Below are positions 40,945 to 49,975 of a DNA stretch of 64,000 nucleotides, piece after piece. The notes under the pieces are model-generated. The model was not told the DNA's origin and did no database searches. It was given only the letters and a program-made list of their open reading frames with translations. Every line of letters starts with the position of its first letter. Position 1 is the first letter of the stretch. The position numbers and the translations under genes were made by a program. Source of the DNA: JADZEM01 sp046328125. GTDB taxonomy: Bacteria > Chloroflexota > UBA6077 > JACCZL01. Location: positions 1 through 64,000 of the forward strand of contig JAXLXF010000018.1 in NCBI GenBank assembly GCA_046328125.1, in the 5' to 3' direction.

Positions 40945-42381
40945 ATGAACGAGCTTCCACGCACCATCGCCGAGGCCGCGAGTCTCCTGCGCAGCAACGA
41001 GCTGAGCGCCGTCGAGCTGACCGAAGCGTGCCTGAAGCGCGCGCATGCGGCCCAGGAGTCGCTCGAAGCGTTCCTGCACATCGCGGACGAGACCGCGTTG
41101 GTATCCGCCAGGCAGGCCGACGCCGACTTCGCGGCCGGCATCGACCGGGGGCCGCTGCAAGGCATCCCGCTGGCGATCAAGGACATCATCGCCACCGAGG
41201 ATGCCCCGACGACCGCGAACAGCCACGTCCTCGACCCGGCCTGGGGCCAGCGGAAGGACGCCACGGTCATGAAGAAGCTGCGGGCGGCCGGCGTCATCAT
41301 GCTGGGCAAGACTGGCCTCTGGGAGTTCGCGACCGGCTGGCCGGACCCAGAGACCGGCTTTCCGATCGCGCGGAACCCGTGGGACCCCGCACGCACGCCC
41401 GGCGGCTCCAGCTCCGGGACGGGGACGGCCATCGGCGCGAATCTGGTGCCGGCTGGCCTCGGGACCGACACCGGCGGTTCGGTCAGAGGGCCGGCCGCCT
41501 ACTGCGGGATCAGCGGGATCAAGCAGACCTTCGGGCTGGTCAGCAAAGAGGGCTGTGTCCCTCTCGGGTACAGCCTGGACAACATCGGGCCGATGGCGCA
41601 CACCGTCTCCGACTGCGCCATCATGCTCCAGGTGATGGCCGGCTACGACCCGAAAGACCCCTGCACCGTGAACCGGCCGGTGGCGGACATGGTCTCCGGG
41701 ATGGACGGCTCGCTGGCCGGCGTGCGAATCGGCGTGCCGTACGACTACTTCTTCACCGTCCCGGAGCTGGACGCCGAGCTGAAGTCGGCCGTCCTGGGCG
41801 CGGTGAAGGCGATGGAAGCGGCTGGCGCCACGGTGGTAGACGTGAGCATCCCGCACGCCGCCGAGGCATCCCTGGCGCAGCGCCCGATCTCCGCGAGCGA
41901 GGCGTTCGCGTACCACGAGCTGGACATGCGGACGAAAGCGCACCTGTACGGCAAGTACACGCGCCAGACGCTGCAAGCGAACGCCCTGTACACCGGCGCG
42001 GACTACGTCCAGGCGAACCGAGTGCGGTCGGTCATCAAAGCAGAGTGCGCCGCACTGTTCCGGAGCGCACTCGGGGCGGCAGGCGAGGGCGTGGACGTGC
42101 TGATCGCTCCGACCCAGCTTGGCCCGGCCCCCAAGTTTGACGGGTATGATCCGGATGCAACCCGGTTCGGTCCGAGCTTCATGGCGATCTGGAATCTGGT
42201 CGGGCTGCCGGCCCTCAGCATCCCGTGCGGCTTCACCGCGTCGATGCTGCCGTTGGGGATGCAGGTGGTCGGGCGGGCGTTCGACGAGGCCACGGTGTTC
42301 AAGGTGGGCGACGCCTACCAACGGATCACCGACTGGCACCTGAAGTCGCCGACGATGGCCTGGGAGATGCAGCCAGCATGA
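40945..42381 (+). CDS. Amidase signature family enzyme
   Basis: A 478-residue amidase with the Ser-cisSer-Lys triad: K79 (PLAIKDII), S155 (PGGSSSGTG) and nucleophile S179 (GTDTGGSVRGPA). It hydrolyses a C-N amide bond; substrate unknown. The last base pair of codons overlaps the next start (ATGA), and the small downstream protein is of the type that forms a complex with AtzE-like amidases. A weak TATCAT at 40894 might be its -10 element. The ATG has no strong ribosome-binding site. Confidence 0.9.
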   Translation: MNELPRTIAEAASLLRSNELSAVELTEACLKRAHAAQESLEAFLHIADETALVSARQADADFAAGIDRGPLQGIPLAIKDIIATEDAPTTANSHVLDPAWGQRKDATVMKKLRAAGVIMLGKTGLWEFATGWPDPETGFPIARNPWDPARTPGGSSSGTGTAIGANLVPAGLGTDTGGSVRGPAAYCGISGIKQTFGLVSKEGCVPLGYSLDNIGPMAHTVSDCAIMLQVMAGYDPKDPCTVNRPVADMVSGMDGSLAGVRIGVPYDYFFTVPELDAELKSAVLGAVKAMEAAGATVVDVSIPHAAEASLAQRPISASEAFAYHELDMRTKAHLYGKYTRQTLQANALYTGADYVQANRVRSVIKAECAALFRSALGAAGEGVDVLIAPTQLGPAPKFDGYDPDATRFGPSFMAIWNLVGLPALSIPCGFTASMLPLGMQVVGRAFDEATVFKVGDAYQRITDWHLKSPTMAWEMQPA

Positions 42382-42575
42382 GCGTGAGTGAGAGCGAAGC
42401 GCGCGCCGCCGTCGAGGCAGTCATCGCGCGAACCGGGATGCAGGTCTCCGACGAGGAGCGCGAGCGGCTGGTGCGGCTCTACCCGCTGGTCCGCGAGCGA
42501 ACCGAGGCGCTGCGGATGGTCGAGACGCGCTACGCCGAGCCGGCCATCATCTACCCGGCCGCCGTCCACAACTGA
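42378..42575 (+). CDS. Small AtzG/GatC-like amidase partner
   Basis: A 65-residue helical protein: SESEARAAVEAVIARTG, then VSDEERERLVRLYPLVRERTEAL and RYAEPAIIYPA. Length, helix pattern and the coupling to an amidase gene resemble AtzG of the AtzE/AtzG pair and GatC of the amidotransferase. It probably wraps around and stabilises the amidase. The start overlaps the amidase stop. Confidence 0.7.
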   Translation: MSVSESEARAAVEAVIARTGMQVSDEERERLVRLYPLVRERTEALRMVETRYAEPAIIYPAAVHN

Positions 42576-42597
42576 CCCCGTTTCGCCCAAACTCAGC

Positions 42598-42625
42598 AGG
42601 CCCGTCACCCACCTGTGGCGGGCCT
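42598..42625 (+). terminator. Terminator of the amidase operon
   Basis: An 11-base stem with one T-G pair (42598-42608 with 42615-42625; outer arms AGGCCCG and CGGGCCT) and a six-base loop, 22 bases after the stop of the small partner gene. Confidence 0.65.
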
Positions 42626-42682
42626 TGTCACATCAACACTCGGGGATGGACGGCGGTATCATTGGTCATCAGGAGGCGAACG

Positions 42683-43057
42683 ATGGTTGTCGTCGAACAG
42701 GAAGCTACGCGCGATGAACCACAGCCAGCCGGAAAGACGCGGAAGCCTGGCGCGGTGTGGTCGTCAGCCGCCCAGCTTCGACGCTCGCTGCCGATGGTCC
42801 GCCTCCTAGCCAGACTCGCGGCCATCCCCGACGTCAAGATCATCGGAGCTCTTGTGGACGGCGACGAGACGTTCGTACACGCCCTCACGGCCGGCGACGA
42901 GCGGGCGGCCATGTCCGCAATCTTCGAAGCCGAGCGTGAGTACCGCGCAGCTACGAAAGAGCACCACTTTGAGCTCAGGGTGACGCCGTTGCCGCGCGTT
43001 CCCGAGCCGATATTGCGGGAGATTCTCTCGGAGTTGGAGATCGTTCTCGAAAGATGA
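42683..43057 (+). CDS. Protein paired with a HEPN-like gene, unknown
   Basis: A 124-residue protein, not recognised. The first 35 residues are polar; the rest alternates strands and helices (VKIIGALVDGDETFVHALTAGDE, AAMSAIFEAEREY, HFELRVTPL). GGAGG lies seven bases before the ATG, and the stop overlaps the HEPN gene start as ATGA. HEPN toxins usually pair with nucleotidyltransferase (MNT) antitoxins, but no GSxxxxxxDxD motif is present, so if this is an antitoxin it is of another type. Confidence 0.6.
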   Translation: MVVVEQEATRDEPQPAGKTRKPGAVWSSAAQLRRSLPMVRLLARLAAIPDVKIIGALVDGDETFVHALTAGDERAAMSAIFEAEREYRAATKEHHFELRVTPLPRVPEPILREILSELEIVLER

Positions 43058-43428
43058 CGCTCCCAAGTCCGAACGATCATCTGGTGCAGGCGAGAGAAAA
43101 TCGCGCGCACGCCGAGTGGCTGCTGGCAACCAGACCATCCGACCCAACAGCGCTTCAATGGGCCGTGACAGCCGTCTTCTACAGTGCGCTTCACGGACTG
43201 ACGGCATATCTGTTGTCGCAAGGACTCCGGCTCAGGTCGCACCGAGCCCGCGAGCAAGCGTTGAAATCCCCCACGAGCGGCGTTCCAATGGCGGTGATTG
43301 ACGCCTATCGAATCTTGGAGGAGTTTGCTCGCGGCGCTCGCTACGAGCTCTGGATCTTCGTCCCCCGGGACGTCCGCGATCTGCTCGATCAGGAGCTGGC
43401 GACCATCGCCGCCTTCACCGGCATGTAA
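43054..43428 (+). CDS. HEPN-like protein
   Basis: A 124-residue helical protein with HEPN features: an early NRAHAEWLLATR helix, the WAVTAVFYSALHGLTAYLL helix typical of the family, and LRSHRAREQAL. HEPN proteins are nucleases or structural partners in TA and defence systems. The classical R-x4-6-H catalytic motif is not clearly present, so it may be inactive or use another site. It is coupled by ATGA to the upstream partner. Confidence 0.65.
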   Translation: MTLPSPNDHLVQARENRAHAEWLLATRPSDPTALQWAVTAVFYSALHGLTAYLLSQGLRLRSHRAREQALKSPTSGVPMAVIDAYRILEEFARGARYELWIFVPRDVRDLLDQELATIAAFTGM

Positions 43429-43515
43429 CATCTGGGGTGGCGAAACGGGGCGACAGGCAGTCCGGCGCAGTCGCCTGAAGCAGCTAACCGACGCCCGCTG
43501 AGGAGAGAGCAATCC

Positions 43516-45618
43516 GTGAGTGACGTACAGGCCGACGCGACCTACCGCGTGGGCGTCGATATCGGGGGCACGTTCACCGACCTGATCCTCGTCGAGACGA
43601 CGAGCGGCGCCATCACCGTCGGCAAGTCGCTCACCACCCCGACCGACCCGTCAGAAGCGGTCGAGACGGTGCTCAGGGACGCGCTCGCACGGGCCGGCGT
43701 AGCAGCGGCACGAGTCGAGCACGTCATCCACGGCACGACGCTGGTCACCAACAGCCTGATCGAGCGGAAAGGCTCCAGGACGGCGCTGCTGACGACGAAG
43801 GGGTTCCGCGACGCCGTCGAGATCGGCCGCGAGCACCGCTACGACCTGTACGACGTGTTCCTGGAGATGCCGACGCCGCTGGTGCCGCGCTACCTCCGGC
43901 TGGAGGTGGACGAGCGGGTGCTGGCGAGCGGCGAGGTGGTCCGTCCACCGGACCTTGAAGACCTGGAACCGCTTGTAGCCGAGCTCAAGGAGAAGGGGAT
44001 CGAGGCGATCGCCGTCTCGCTGCTCCACAGCTACGCCAACCCGAGCCACGAGCGACAGGTCGGCGAGCTGATCGCGCGGGTCGCCCCGGAGATGCGCGTC
44101 TCGCTCTCCTCCGACGTGGTGCCGGAGATCCGCGAATACGAGCGGACGAGCACCACCTGCGCCAATGTCTACGTCCAGGCTCGCGTGGACCGCTACCTCC
44201 GCGAATTGGAGCAGCGGCTGCGCACGCTCGGGTTCGGCGGCCAGCTGTTCGTGATGCTGTCGAGCGGCGGCATCGGCACCATCGAGACGGCGACACGCTT
44301 CCCGATCCGACTGCTGGAGTCCGGTCCGGCCGCCGGTGCACTCGCGACGGCCTACTTCGGCGCGATGATCGGCGCTGCTGACCTGATGTCGTTCGACATG
44401 GGCGGCACCACCGCCAAGCTGTGCGTGGTCGAGAAGGGTCAGCCGCTCACCGCGAACGATTTTGAGGTGGACCGGAAGTACCGGTTCAAGAAGGGCAGCG
44501 GCCTTCCCGTCAAGACGCCGGTCATCGAGATGATCGAGATCGGGGCCGGCGGCGGCAGCATCGCACGGATCGACTCGCTCGGGCTGCTGAAGGTGGGGCC
44601 AGACAGCGCCGGCGCCGAGCCAGGACCGGTCTGCTACGGTCGGGGCGGCACCGAGCCGACCGTCACGGACGCCGACCTGATCCTCGGCTATCTGGACCCC
44701 GCCTTCTTCCTGGGCGGGCGGATGAAGCTGGACCTGGCAGCCACCGAGCGCGCCATCAAGGAGCGAATCGCCGACCCACTCGGGCTTAGCGTTGCCGAGG
44801 CGGCCTGGGGCATCCACCAGGTGGTCAACGAGAGCATGGCGAACGCGGCCCGCGTCCACGCCATCGAGCGCGGCAAGGACGCGCGGTCGTTCCCGGTCTT
44901 TGCGTTCGGCGGGGCCGGGCCGGTCCACGCCTACCGGGTTGCGGAAGCGCTGCACGCGCCGGCCATGATCTCGCCGTACGCGGCCGGCGTGACCTCGACG
45001 GTCGGGTTCCTGACCGCGCCTCTGGCGTTCGACTTCGTGCGGACCTCGACCGGGCGACTGGACGAGCTCAACTGGGCGAACGTCAACCAGATCTATGGCG
45101 AGATGGAGGGCAGCGGCCGCCAGATCCTGCTCGATTCTGGCGTGCCCGAGTCTGACATCAGCTATACACGCTCGGCGGACGTACGGTACATCGGCCAGGG
45201 GTACGAGGTGCGGGTGCCACTGCCGGCCGGCCAGCTCGGCGACGGCTCGCGCGACACCCTGGTCGAGGCGTTCGAGACGGTCTACAAGCAGCTGTACGGG
45301 CGTATCGGGCCAAACGTCGGCCTTGAGATCATCTCCTGGCGGCTGGTGGTGTCCGGACCGAAGCCGTCGCTCCAGATCAAGGCCGAGGGGCCAGAGCGCG
45401 GGACTGCCGACGAGGCGATCAAGGGCCACCGGCGGGTCTACCATCCGGAGTGGCGCGAGTACCGCGACTCGCCAGTCTACGACCGCTACAGGCTGGCGCC
45501 GGGGGCGACGTTCGTCGGGCCGGCCATCGTCGAGGAGCGAGAATCGACGGTGGTGATCGGCCCGGGCGCGCAGTGCACCATCGACGCGCTGCGCAATCTC
45601 CGAGTCGATTTCACCTGA
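43516..45618 (+). CDS. hyuA: Hydantoinase/oxoprolinase subunit A
   Basis: A 700-residue ATP-dependent hydantoinase/5-oxoprolinase A subunit. The actin-like ATPase start GVDIGGTFTDLIL is at about residues 13-25, with HGTTLVTNSLIERKG, the domain boundary MLSSGGIGTIETA, the second motif SFDMGGTTAKLCV and the C-terminal GGAGPVHAYRVAEAL. It opens cyclic amides such as hydantoins or 5-oxoproline together with subunit B. The GTG start has GAGGAGAG upstream. Its B subunit is not adjacent but lies at 48178 beyond three reverse-strand genes. Confidence 0.92.
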   Translation: MSDVQADATYRVGVDIGGTFTDLILVETTSGAITVGKSLTTPTDPSEAVETVLRDALARAGVAAARVEHVIHGTTLVTNSLIERKGSRTALLTTKGFRDAVEIGREHRYDLYDVFLEMPTPLVPRYLRLEVDERVLASGEVVRPPDLEDLEPLVAELKEKGIEAIAVSLLHSYANPSHERQVGELIARVAPEMRVSLSSDVVPEIREYERTSTTCANVYVQARVDRYLRELEQRLRTLGFGGQLFVMLSSGGIGTIETATRFPIRLLESGPAAGALATAYFGAMIGAADLMSFDMGGTTAKLCVVEKGQPLTANDFEVDRKYRFKKGSGLPVKTPVIEMIEIGAGGGSIARIDSLGLLKVGPDSAGAEPGPVCYGRGGTEPTVTDADLILGYLDPAFFLGGRMKLDLAATERAIKERIADPLGLSVAEAAWGIHQVVNESMANAARVHAIERGKDARSFPVFAFGGAGPVHAYRVAEALHAPAMISPYAAGVTSTVGFLTAPLAFDFVRTSTGRLDELNWANVNQIYGEMEGSGRQILLDSGVPESDISYTRSADVRYIGQGYEVRVPLPAGQLGDGSRDTLVEAFETVYKQLYGRIGPNVGLEIISWRLVVSGPKPSLQIKAEGPERGTADEAIKGHRRVYHPEWREYRDSPVYDRYRLAPGATFVGPAIVEERESTVVIGPGAQCTIDALRNLRVDFT

Positions 45619-45678
45619 TCGAGCGTGGCAAGGGTCGCCGTCTCATCGCAGCATGGCGGCCCTGACGTGCTCGGCCAG

Positions 45679-46515
45679 TCACTCTGTCGCCAGGAGCTCC
45701 TGCCAGCTCGCGACGGTCAGCATGCGGCGGGCCAATCGTTCGAGCACGGAGACATCCTCAACGGCGTCGAGCCTGGCGCGCGTAGCCTCGTCAAGCGGTC
45801 CGAGCCGCTCCTCGCCCAGCATCACGAGCAGACGCCGCTCGCCGTCGGCGCGGCCCCGCTCTATGCCTTCTTCCAGGATCATCTGGTAGGCGCCAGACTC
45901 ACGCCAACGGATCATGCTCTGCAAGATCTCCCGATACTGGTTTCTATCATACCGCAGTTCGAGCATCAGGAACGTCGCGGCACGCAACAGATCGGCGAGA
46001 CCGGATTCCACTTCCTGCGCGAGGCGGTCGTCGATGCGGTGGAGCACGGCTGGCAACTCGGCAGGCGCGATGGCAGCAAGCGGCGCCAGCGGCAAGACGC
46101 GCAAGCTGCCCGTGAGCAGCTCCTCCACCGGCCGCTGCCAGACCCGCACCACCCGGTACCGAAACGCGAGCGTCGGGTCCGGGTCGTCGTCGAGCTCCTC
46201 GAAGAGACCACTGGTCCCCGGGCCGTCGGCGGACTCGCGAAGCAGCACAACGGTGGTCCTGACGCGACGATGACGCCGCTGCAGCAGAAGCGCGTGGTAG
46301 ACCAGGAGCCGGACCGGCAGCTCCGGATCGTAGGTAGATTGGAGCTCCAGGTGCGCCACCCACGGTCGCGCCGCATCGACCGCGATGACCTTGTCCACCT
46401 CGGCCAGGACCGTCGAGACCTCCGAATCGATGGTGCGGACCGGGCCATCGACGGGCAACCCGACCCATCGAAGCCAGCCGGCCGGATCGCCCTCGATCAG
46501 GTCGCGTGGCGTCAC
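45679..46515 (-). CDS. Rpn/YhgA-like PD-(D/E)xK nuclease family protein
   Basis: A 278-residue protein of the Rpn (recombination-promoting nuclease) group, sometimes misnamed transposase. The nuclease core has DKVIAVDAARPWVAHLELQST with the E-x-Q pattern, after an early acidic segment (VSTVLAEVDKV). The later helical region ERGRADGERRLLVMLGEERLG is typical of the C-terminal part. Rpn proteins cut DNA and have been linked to recombination and phage defence. It is the first of three reverse-strand genes lying between hyuA and hyuB. Confidence 0.75.
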   Translation of the reverse strand: MTPRDLIEGDPAGWLRWVGLPVDGPVRTIDSEVSTVLAEVDKVIAVDAARPWVAHLELQSTYDPELPVRLLVYHALLLQRRHRRVRTTVVLLRESADGPGTSGLFEELDDDPDPTLAFRYRVVRVWQRPVEELLTGSLRVLPLAPLAAIAPAELPAVLHRIDDRLAQEVESGLADLLRAATFLMLELRYDRNQYREILQSMIRWRESGAYQMILEEGIERGRADGERRLLVMLGEERLGPLDEATRARLDAVEDVSVLERLARRMLTVASWQELLATE

Positions 46516-46598
46516 CCTTCCTTCGTCAGGGCAGGCTACAACGGTCGCGGTCCTGGTCCTTGCTGCACGGGCGGCAGGATACCAGGAAGAGTGGCGAT

Positions 46599-46626
46599 GG
46601 CCTCGGGGCGCGATCGCCCCGAGGCC
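46599..46626 (-). terminator. Hairpin terminator after the ABM-type gene
   Basis: A perfect 12-base stem (46599-46610 with 46615-46626) with loop CGAT, 21 bases past the stop of the reverse-strand gene at 46647. No U-run of note follows. Confidence 0.65.
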
Positions 46627-46646
46627 GCGTGTGACGTTCTCCTGAC

Positions 46647-47282
46647 TCAGTTCGGGAGCGGGACCACCACTTCCAGCAGCCGCACGGCGATGGGAGCGCG
46701 CAGCAGCGGACTGACGGCGCGCACCAGCGCCCCGACCGGCTCGGCTCGCTCCTTCCGGGCCATCTCCAGCTCGGCCATGTCGGCGCGCAGGGCCGTCACA
46801 ACCAGCAGCGGGCCACTCTCGCTGAAGATCTGCTGCGTGAGGCCAACACGCCTGGACCCGGCGGCATGCGCGTCATGCACGAACGCTTCGAGCGCGGAGC
46901 GCACCTGACCGACCTTGTCTGAGGCCGGGTAGAAGAACGCGCGCTGAACGATGCCGACCGACGACGGGTCCGCCGCCTCCGGCGGAACGACGGTCTCCTC
47001 GATCGACTGTCGGAACGGCTCGCGGGTCAGCGTCCCGAGCTTCGCGATGCGCCCTTGCCACTCAGCGTCGGCCAGGTTCTCGCGGCGGCGCGCGTCGGCG
47101 GCGGCCAGGTCGGCGAAACGGCGCGGGACCATCAGCATCGAGCCTTCGCTGCTGTAGACGCGCGCCGCCAGCCCAACCTTCTCCCCCTGCGCCTGGGCCG
47201 CCTTGACCCACTCGGTCATGAACGCGCGCGTCTCGGCCTCTTTGCCAAGGGTCGGATAGATGCGAACACGCACGGTGATCAT
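46647..47282 (-). CDS. Tandem dimeric alpha/beta-barrel (ABM/NIPSNAP-like) protein
   Basis: A 211-residue protein with two similar halves: the first starts TVRVRIYPTLGKEAETRAFM and the second IVQRAFFYPASDKVGQVRSAL, each followed by a strand ending in ARVYSSEGSMLMV or TQQIFSESGPLLVV. This internal duplication matches dimeric ferredoxin-like barrel proteins. Function unknown; related proteins act as monooxygenases or binding proteins. The ATG at 47282 follows GGGGGTG. Confidence 0.65.
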   Translation of the reverse strand: MITVRVRIYPTLGKEAETRAFMTEWVKAAQAQGEKVGLAARVYSSEGSMLMVPRRFADLAAADARRRENLADAEWQGRIAKLGTLTREPFRQSIEETVVPPEAADPSSVGIVQRAFFYPASDKVGQVRSALEAFVHDAHAAGSRRVGLTQQIFSESGPLLVVTALRADMAELEMARKERAEPVGALVRAVSPLLRAPIAVRLLEVVVPLPN

Positions 47283-47382
47283 GAGCACCCCCACTCACAG
47301 GCACAGCCGCGTCCACCCTCGCACCAGGGGGCCGCGGCACCGCACTCCCCTCCGCACCGGCCCGCGTCGGTCGGCTGCTTCG

Positions 47383-47388
47383 AGTATA
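47383..47388 (-). promoter_or_regulatory. Candidate -10 element of the ABM-type gene
   Basis: TATACT on the reverse strand, about 100 bases upstream of the ATG at 47282 and just past the neighbouring GNAT gene. No clear -35 box. Confidence 0.3.
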
Positions 47389-47399
47389 CGAGACACACC

Positions 47400-47942
47400 C
47401 TATGGTGTCCCGTGCTGGCTGACCGGGCTGACGAAGATCTGAATCGGGCCATCCCAGCGCTCGTCGTGGAGCTCCACCTCGCGGAACTGCCCGTTCGTGT
47501 AGCTGCCGATCGCCCGACGCCAGAACGCTTGCGCCTCGACGTTGTGTCGGAGCTCGGCGACATGCCAGGTGCCCGCGTGTCGGTCGAACAGCCAGCGCGC
47601 AACCCGCTCGCCGATGCCCCGCCGACGGTACGCCGCCATGACGAAGAATTCGGCCATCGACCAGGCGTCTTCGCCCAGGGCGGTGTGCCGGTTCACCAGC
47701 GCAAAGCCCGCCCAATGGCCGTCCACCTGAATCAGATACGGATACCGCTGTTCCTCAGTCCAGTACTGGTCGAGATACCGGTAGCCGTACTCGCCGTGCG
47801 GCCCGATCGGGCGACCGTCCAGGCGGCTCAGGTCGTACAAATACAGCTCGATCAATCGCCGCAGGACCGGCTCGTCGGGCCGGTCGGCCTCGACGATGGT
47901 GACCCCTGGACCGTCTCCAGGCAGTTGATGCCGGTCGATCAT
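47400..47942 (-). CDS. GNAT family N-acetyltransferase
   Basis: A 180-residue acetyltransferase: substrate-side region LIELYLYDLSRLDG and YLIQVDGHWAGFALV, acetyl-CoA motif MAEFFVMAAYRRRGIGERVARWLF and a final NVEAQAFWRRAIGSY segment. This arrangement is common in uncharacterised GNAT proteins. The substrate is unknown. The ATG at 47942 is preferred over a start 13 codons earlier because the homologous part begins after it. Confidence 0.82.
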   Translation of the reverse strand: MIDRHQLPGDGPGVTIVEADRPDEPVLRRLIELYLYDLSRLDGRPIGPHGEYGYRYLDQYWTEEQRYPYLIQVDGHWAGFALVNRHTALGEDAWSMAEFFVMAAYRRRGIGERVARWLFDRHAGTWHVAELRHNVEAQAFWRRAIGSYTNGQFREVELHDERWDGPIQIFVSPVSQHGTP

Positions 47943-48177
47943 GCCGCGTCTCCAGCAGTCTCGGTCGCCTGGCCCGGCCACGCCTCGCTCTGCGCGACGA
48001 GATGCCCGTCATCGCCGAACCATACACCGCGCAATCGGGCCGTCCACGGTCACTTCCCGACTCGCGTGCGCGGGGCGCTGAAGCGACTGTCCGTCCTGGG
48101 CCATAATCTCACGGATGCCGCCTCGTGGTGTACGCCAACCACGACGAATGCGGGCGGCCGGTGAGGGACTTGCGCCG

Positions 48178-49962
48178 ATGACCATCGCCCAGACCGCGAC
48201 CGCCACCACTCCGGCCGTCACCATCGACCCGATCACCCTGGAAGTGCTCTGGAACCGCCTGCTCTCAGTGTGCAGCGAGCAGCAGGCCGCGCTGATGCGG
48301 ACCGCGTTCAGCACCATCGTGCGGGAGTCCCAGGATCTCGCCTGCGGCGTCTTCGACACCAGGGGCAACATGGTGGCGCAGTCCGAGACCGGCACCCCCG
48401 GCCACATCAACGCGATGGCAACCGGCGTCCGCCACTTCCTGAAGCAGTATCCGCCCGAGACGCTCCAGCCCGGCGACGTCCTCCTCACGAATGACCCGTG
48501 GATGACGGCCGGCCAGATCAACGACATCACCATCCTGACGCCGGTCTTCCGCAACGGGAAGTGCGTCGCCCTCTTCGCCAACACCTGCCACGTCGCGGAC
48601 ATCGGCGGGCGCATCCTCTCGGCTGAGGCGCGCGAGGTGTACGAGGAGGGGTTGTACATTCCGATCATGAAGCTGTTCGATCGGGGGGAGCGCAACGAGA
48701 TCCTGTTCCAGATCATCCGCGGCAACGTGCGGCTGCCCGACGAGGTCGAGGGCGACCTGTACGCGATGACCACCTGCAACGACGTCGGCGGGGCGCGCCT
48801 GCTGGAGCTGATGGACGAGTTCGACCTGGCCTCCATCGAGCCGCTCTCCGACGCGATTATCGAGCGGTCCGAGCAAGCGCTCCGGCAGGCCATCGCCCAG
48901 ATCCCGGACGGCGAGTACGAGAACGAGCTGTGGAGCGACGGCTTCGAGGCGCCGATCGTCCTCAAGGCGAAAGTGATCGTCAAGGGCGACAGCATGACCG
49001 TGGACCACACCGGGTCGTCGCCGCAGAGCCGGTTCGGGATCAACTCGGTCCTGAACTACACCCACGCCTACACCAGCTTCGCGGTGAAGGCCGCGATCTG
49101 CCCGGAGGTGCCCCACAACGAAGGCTCGTTCCGCCCGGTCCACGTCGTGGCGCCGGAGGGCACGATCCTGAACCCGAAGTACCCGGCCCCGGTCGCGGCG
49201 CGCCACATCATCGGCCACTTCCTGCCGAACCTGCTGTTCGGGGCGCTGGTGGACGTGATCCCGGACCGGATCATGGCCGAGGGCGCAGCTCCCCTCTGGG
49301 CCACGGTGTTCCGGGGCGACGAGAAGAACGGGCGGACCTTCAACCTGACGATCTTCCAGTGCGGCGGCACGGGCGCCCGCCCGACGAAGGACGGGCTGAA
49401 CAACATCGGGTTCCCGAGCGGCGTGGCCGGCGTGCCGGCCGAGGTGATCGAGAATCTGACCGCCATCGTGCTGGAGCGACGAGAGATCAAGCCGGACTCC
49501 GGCGGGCCGGGGCGGTTCCGGGGCGGCTGCGGCCAGTACACCACGTTCCGGACCTCCAGCGGCCTGCCCTGGTCGATGGCCGGGATGCGCGACCGGACCC
49601 AGTTCCGGGCCAAGGGCTACCTGGGCGGCCAGGACGGCGCCATCGGCGAGCTGTTCCTCTCGAACGGCGAGCGCCCGAACCCGAAGGCGTACATCACGCT
49701 CGATCCGGACATCGCGGCCCACCTGGAGCTGCCGGGCGGCGGCGGCTACTACGAGCCGTTCACGCGCACCCCGGAAGCGGTCCTCGAAGACGTGATCCAG
49801 GGGTACGTGACCGTGGAAGGCGCCGAGCGCGACTACGGCGTCAAGATCACCTGCTCGAAGCGGCCGGAGGAGCGGATCTCGCTGCCGGAGCACTTCGCCA
49901 TCGACCACGAGGCAACGCAGGCACTGCGCGCCGCCACCGGCGCTCCGACCAACCCGGCGTAG
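48178..49962 (+). CDS. hyuB: Hydantoinase/oxoprolinase subunit B
   Basis: A 594-residue subunit B of ATP-dependent hydantoinase/oxoprolinase. It starts the conserved part with ITLEVLWNRLLSVCSEQQAALMRTAFSTIVRES (motif IVRES), then DFDTRGN-like CGVFDTRGNMVAQ, LLTNDPWMTAGQINDITI and FANTCHVADIGG with the metal-binding residues, and the late FRGGCGQYTTF. With subunit A (43516) it would hydrolyse a cyclic amide. The gene has its own ATG; two earlier in-frame starts are less likely. Confidence 0.92.
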   Translation: MTIAQTATATTPAVTIDPITLEVLWNRLLSVCSEQQAALMRTAFSTIVRESQDLACGVFDTRGNMVAQSETGTPGHINAMATGVRHFLKQYPPETLQPGDVLLTNDPWMTAGQINDITILTPVFRNGKCVALFANTCHVADIGGRILSAEAREVYEEGLYIPIMKLFDRGERNEILFQIIRGNVRLPDEVEGDLYAMTTCNDVGGARLLELMDEFDLASIEPLSDAIIERSEQALRQAIAQIPDGEYENELWSDGFEAPIVLKAKVIVKGDSMTVDHTGSSPQSRFGINSVLNYTHAYTSFAVKAAICPEVPHNEGSFRPVHVVAPEGTILNPKYPAPVAARHIIGHFLPNLLFGALVDVIPDRIMAEGAAPLWATVFRGDEKNGRTFNLTIFQCGGTGARPTKDGLNNIGFPSGVAGVPAEVIENLTAIVLERREIKPDSGGPGRFRGGCGQYTTFRTSSGLPWSMAGMRDRTQFRAKGYLGGQDGAIGELFLSNGERPNPKAYITLDPDIAAHLELPGGGGYYEPFTRTPEAVLEDVIQGYVTVEGAERDYGVKITCSKRPEERISLPEHFAIDHEATQALRAATGAPTNPA

Positions 49963-49975
49963 CTCGGGACAATAC

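Noticed and set aside
45679..46515. Transposase, because Rpn/YhgA-like proteins are often named so
   Set aside because: No terminal inverted repeats or target duplication were found and the fold is a PD-(D/E)xK nuclease, so it is listed as a nuclease-family gene and not as a mobile element.
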